A DNA stretch of 5,029 nucleotides from positions 10,672-15,700 of the forward strand of contig DNXU01000404.1 of assembly GCA_003505715.1 (NCBI GenBank), given 5' to 3'. A program made the translations under genes and the position numbers. Each line of letters opens with the position of its first letter. The first letter of the stretch is position 1. This stretch comes from Cyanobacteria bacterium UBA8803. Its GTDB lineage: Bacteria > Cyanobacteriota > Cyanobacteriia > Cyanobacteriales > Coleofasciculaceae. This document shows positions 5,011 through 5,029 of this stretch, in pieces. The notes beneath the pieces are model-generated. The model searched no databases. It had not been told where the DNA came from and saw nothing but the letters and a program-made list of their open reading frames with translations.

Positions 5011-5029
5011 TTCCCCTTCGGCTACGCTC
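5011..5029. repeat. Dispersed repeat at the right edge, cut by the window
   Basis: TTCCCCTTCGGCTACGCTC matches the reverse complement of 2983-3001 at 17 of 19 positions. The full element probably continues beyond the edge (the other copy reads on into AGGGTAAACCC). Because both edges of the window lie in repeats, the window may be a contig that ended where assembly met repeated DNA. Confidence 0.6.

Larger units (their letters stand above)
4701..5029. other. Gene-free stretch upstream of YbjN, rich in repeats
   Basis: I see no credible coding region here. From the YbjN start outwards it holds the AACCGGTT palindrome, a region with only weak promoter-like words on the minus strand, the 13-bp repeat, a truncated palindrome, the 117-bp element and the edge repeat. 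A perfect TTGACA at 4762-4767 is on the plus strand and leads to no gene. Confidence 0.6.

Overview
The window looks like a small piece, possibly a complete short contig, of a cyanobacterial chromosome. Six perfect HIP1 octamers (GCGATCGC at 1192, 1452, 2038, 3826, 4129 and 4913) lie in about 5 kb, where chance would give far fewer than one. The four genes (CHASE2, DUF928, SLH and YbjN proteins) are all of cyanobacterial type. The heptameric tandem repeats and palindromic elements between them are typical of filamentous or colonial cyanobacteria. I cannot name the genus.

Layout. From the left edge to 1754 (+) lies the 3' part of a gene for a membrane-anchored CHASE2 sensor protein. Its frame stays open to the window edge through a run of 7-bp tandem repeats, and family-like residues continue upstream of the first ATG, so the gene is probably cut by the window. 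Positions 1755-1945 separate it from a convergent gene and carry an imperfect palindrome with 19-bp inverted ends (1785-1930). From 2701 down to 1946 (-) is a secreted DUF928 protein. Positions 2702-3092 hold no gene but are dense in small repeats: a candidate promoter, degenerate heptamers, a strong minus-strand terminator hairpin, a dispersed repeat that recurs at the right edge, and a second hairpin. From 4076 down to 3093 (-) is an SLH-domain protein with one N-terminal membrane anchor, and from 4700 down to 4194 (-) is a cytoplasmic YbjN-family protein. Positions 4701-5029 again hold no gene; they contain a 13-bp repeat shared with the DUF928 upstream region, a 117-bp MITE-like palindrome (4862-4978) and a second copy of the dispersed repeat at the very edge.

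How the genes fit together. Three of the four products are predicted to sit at or beyond the inner membrane: a CHASE2 sensor, an exported DUF928 protein and an SLH protein that would reach from the inner membrane towards the peptidoglycan and outer envelope. An envelope theme is reasonable, but nothing here proves a shared pathway. YbjN and SLH lie in the same direction with a 117-bp gap holding a perfect TATAAT box, so SLH probably has its own promoter. The SLH transcript probably ends at the hairpin at 2873-2913, which would insulate DUF928.

I found no RNA genes, CRISPR array, transposase or phage genes. The main items of interest are the broken or extended 5' end of the CHASE2 gene and the two MITE-like palindromes. 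I see no convincing new multi-gene system.
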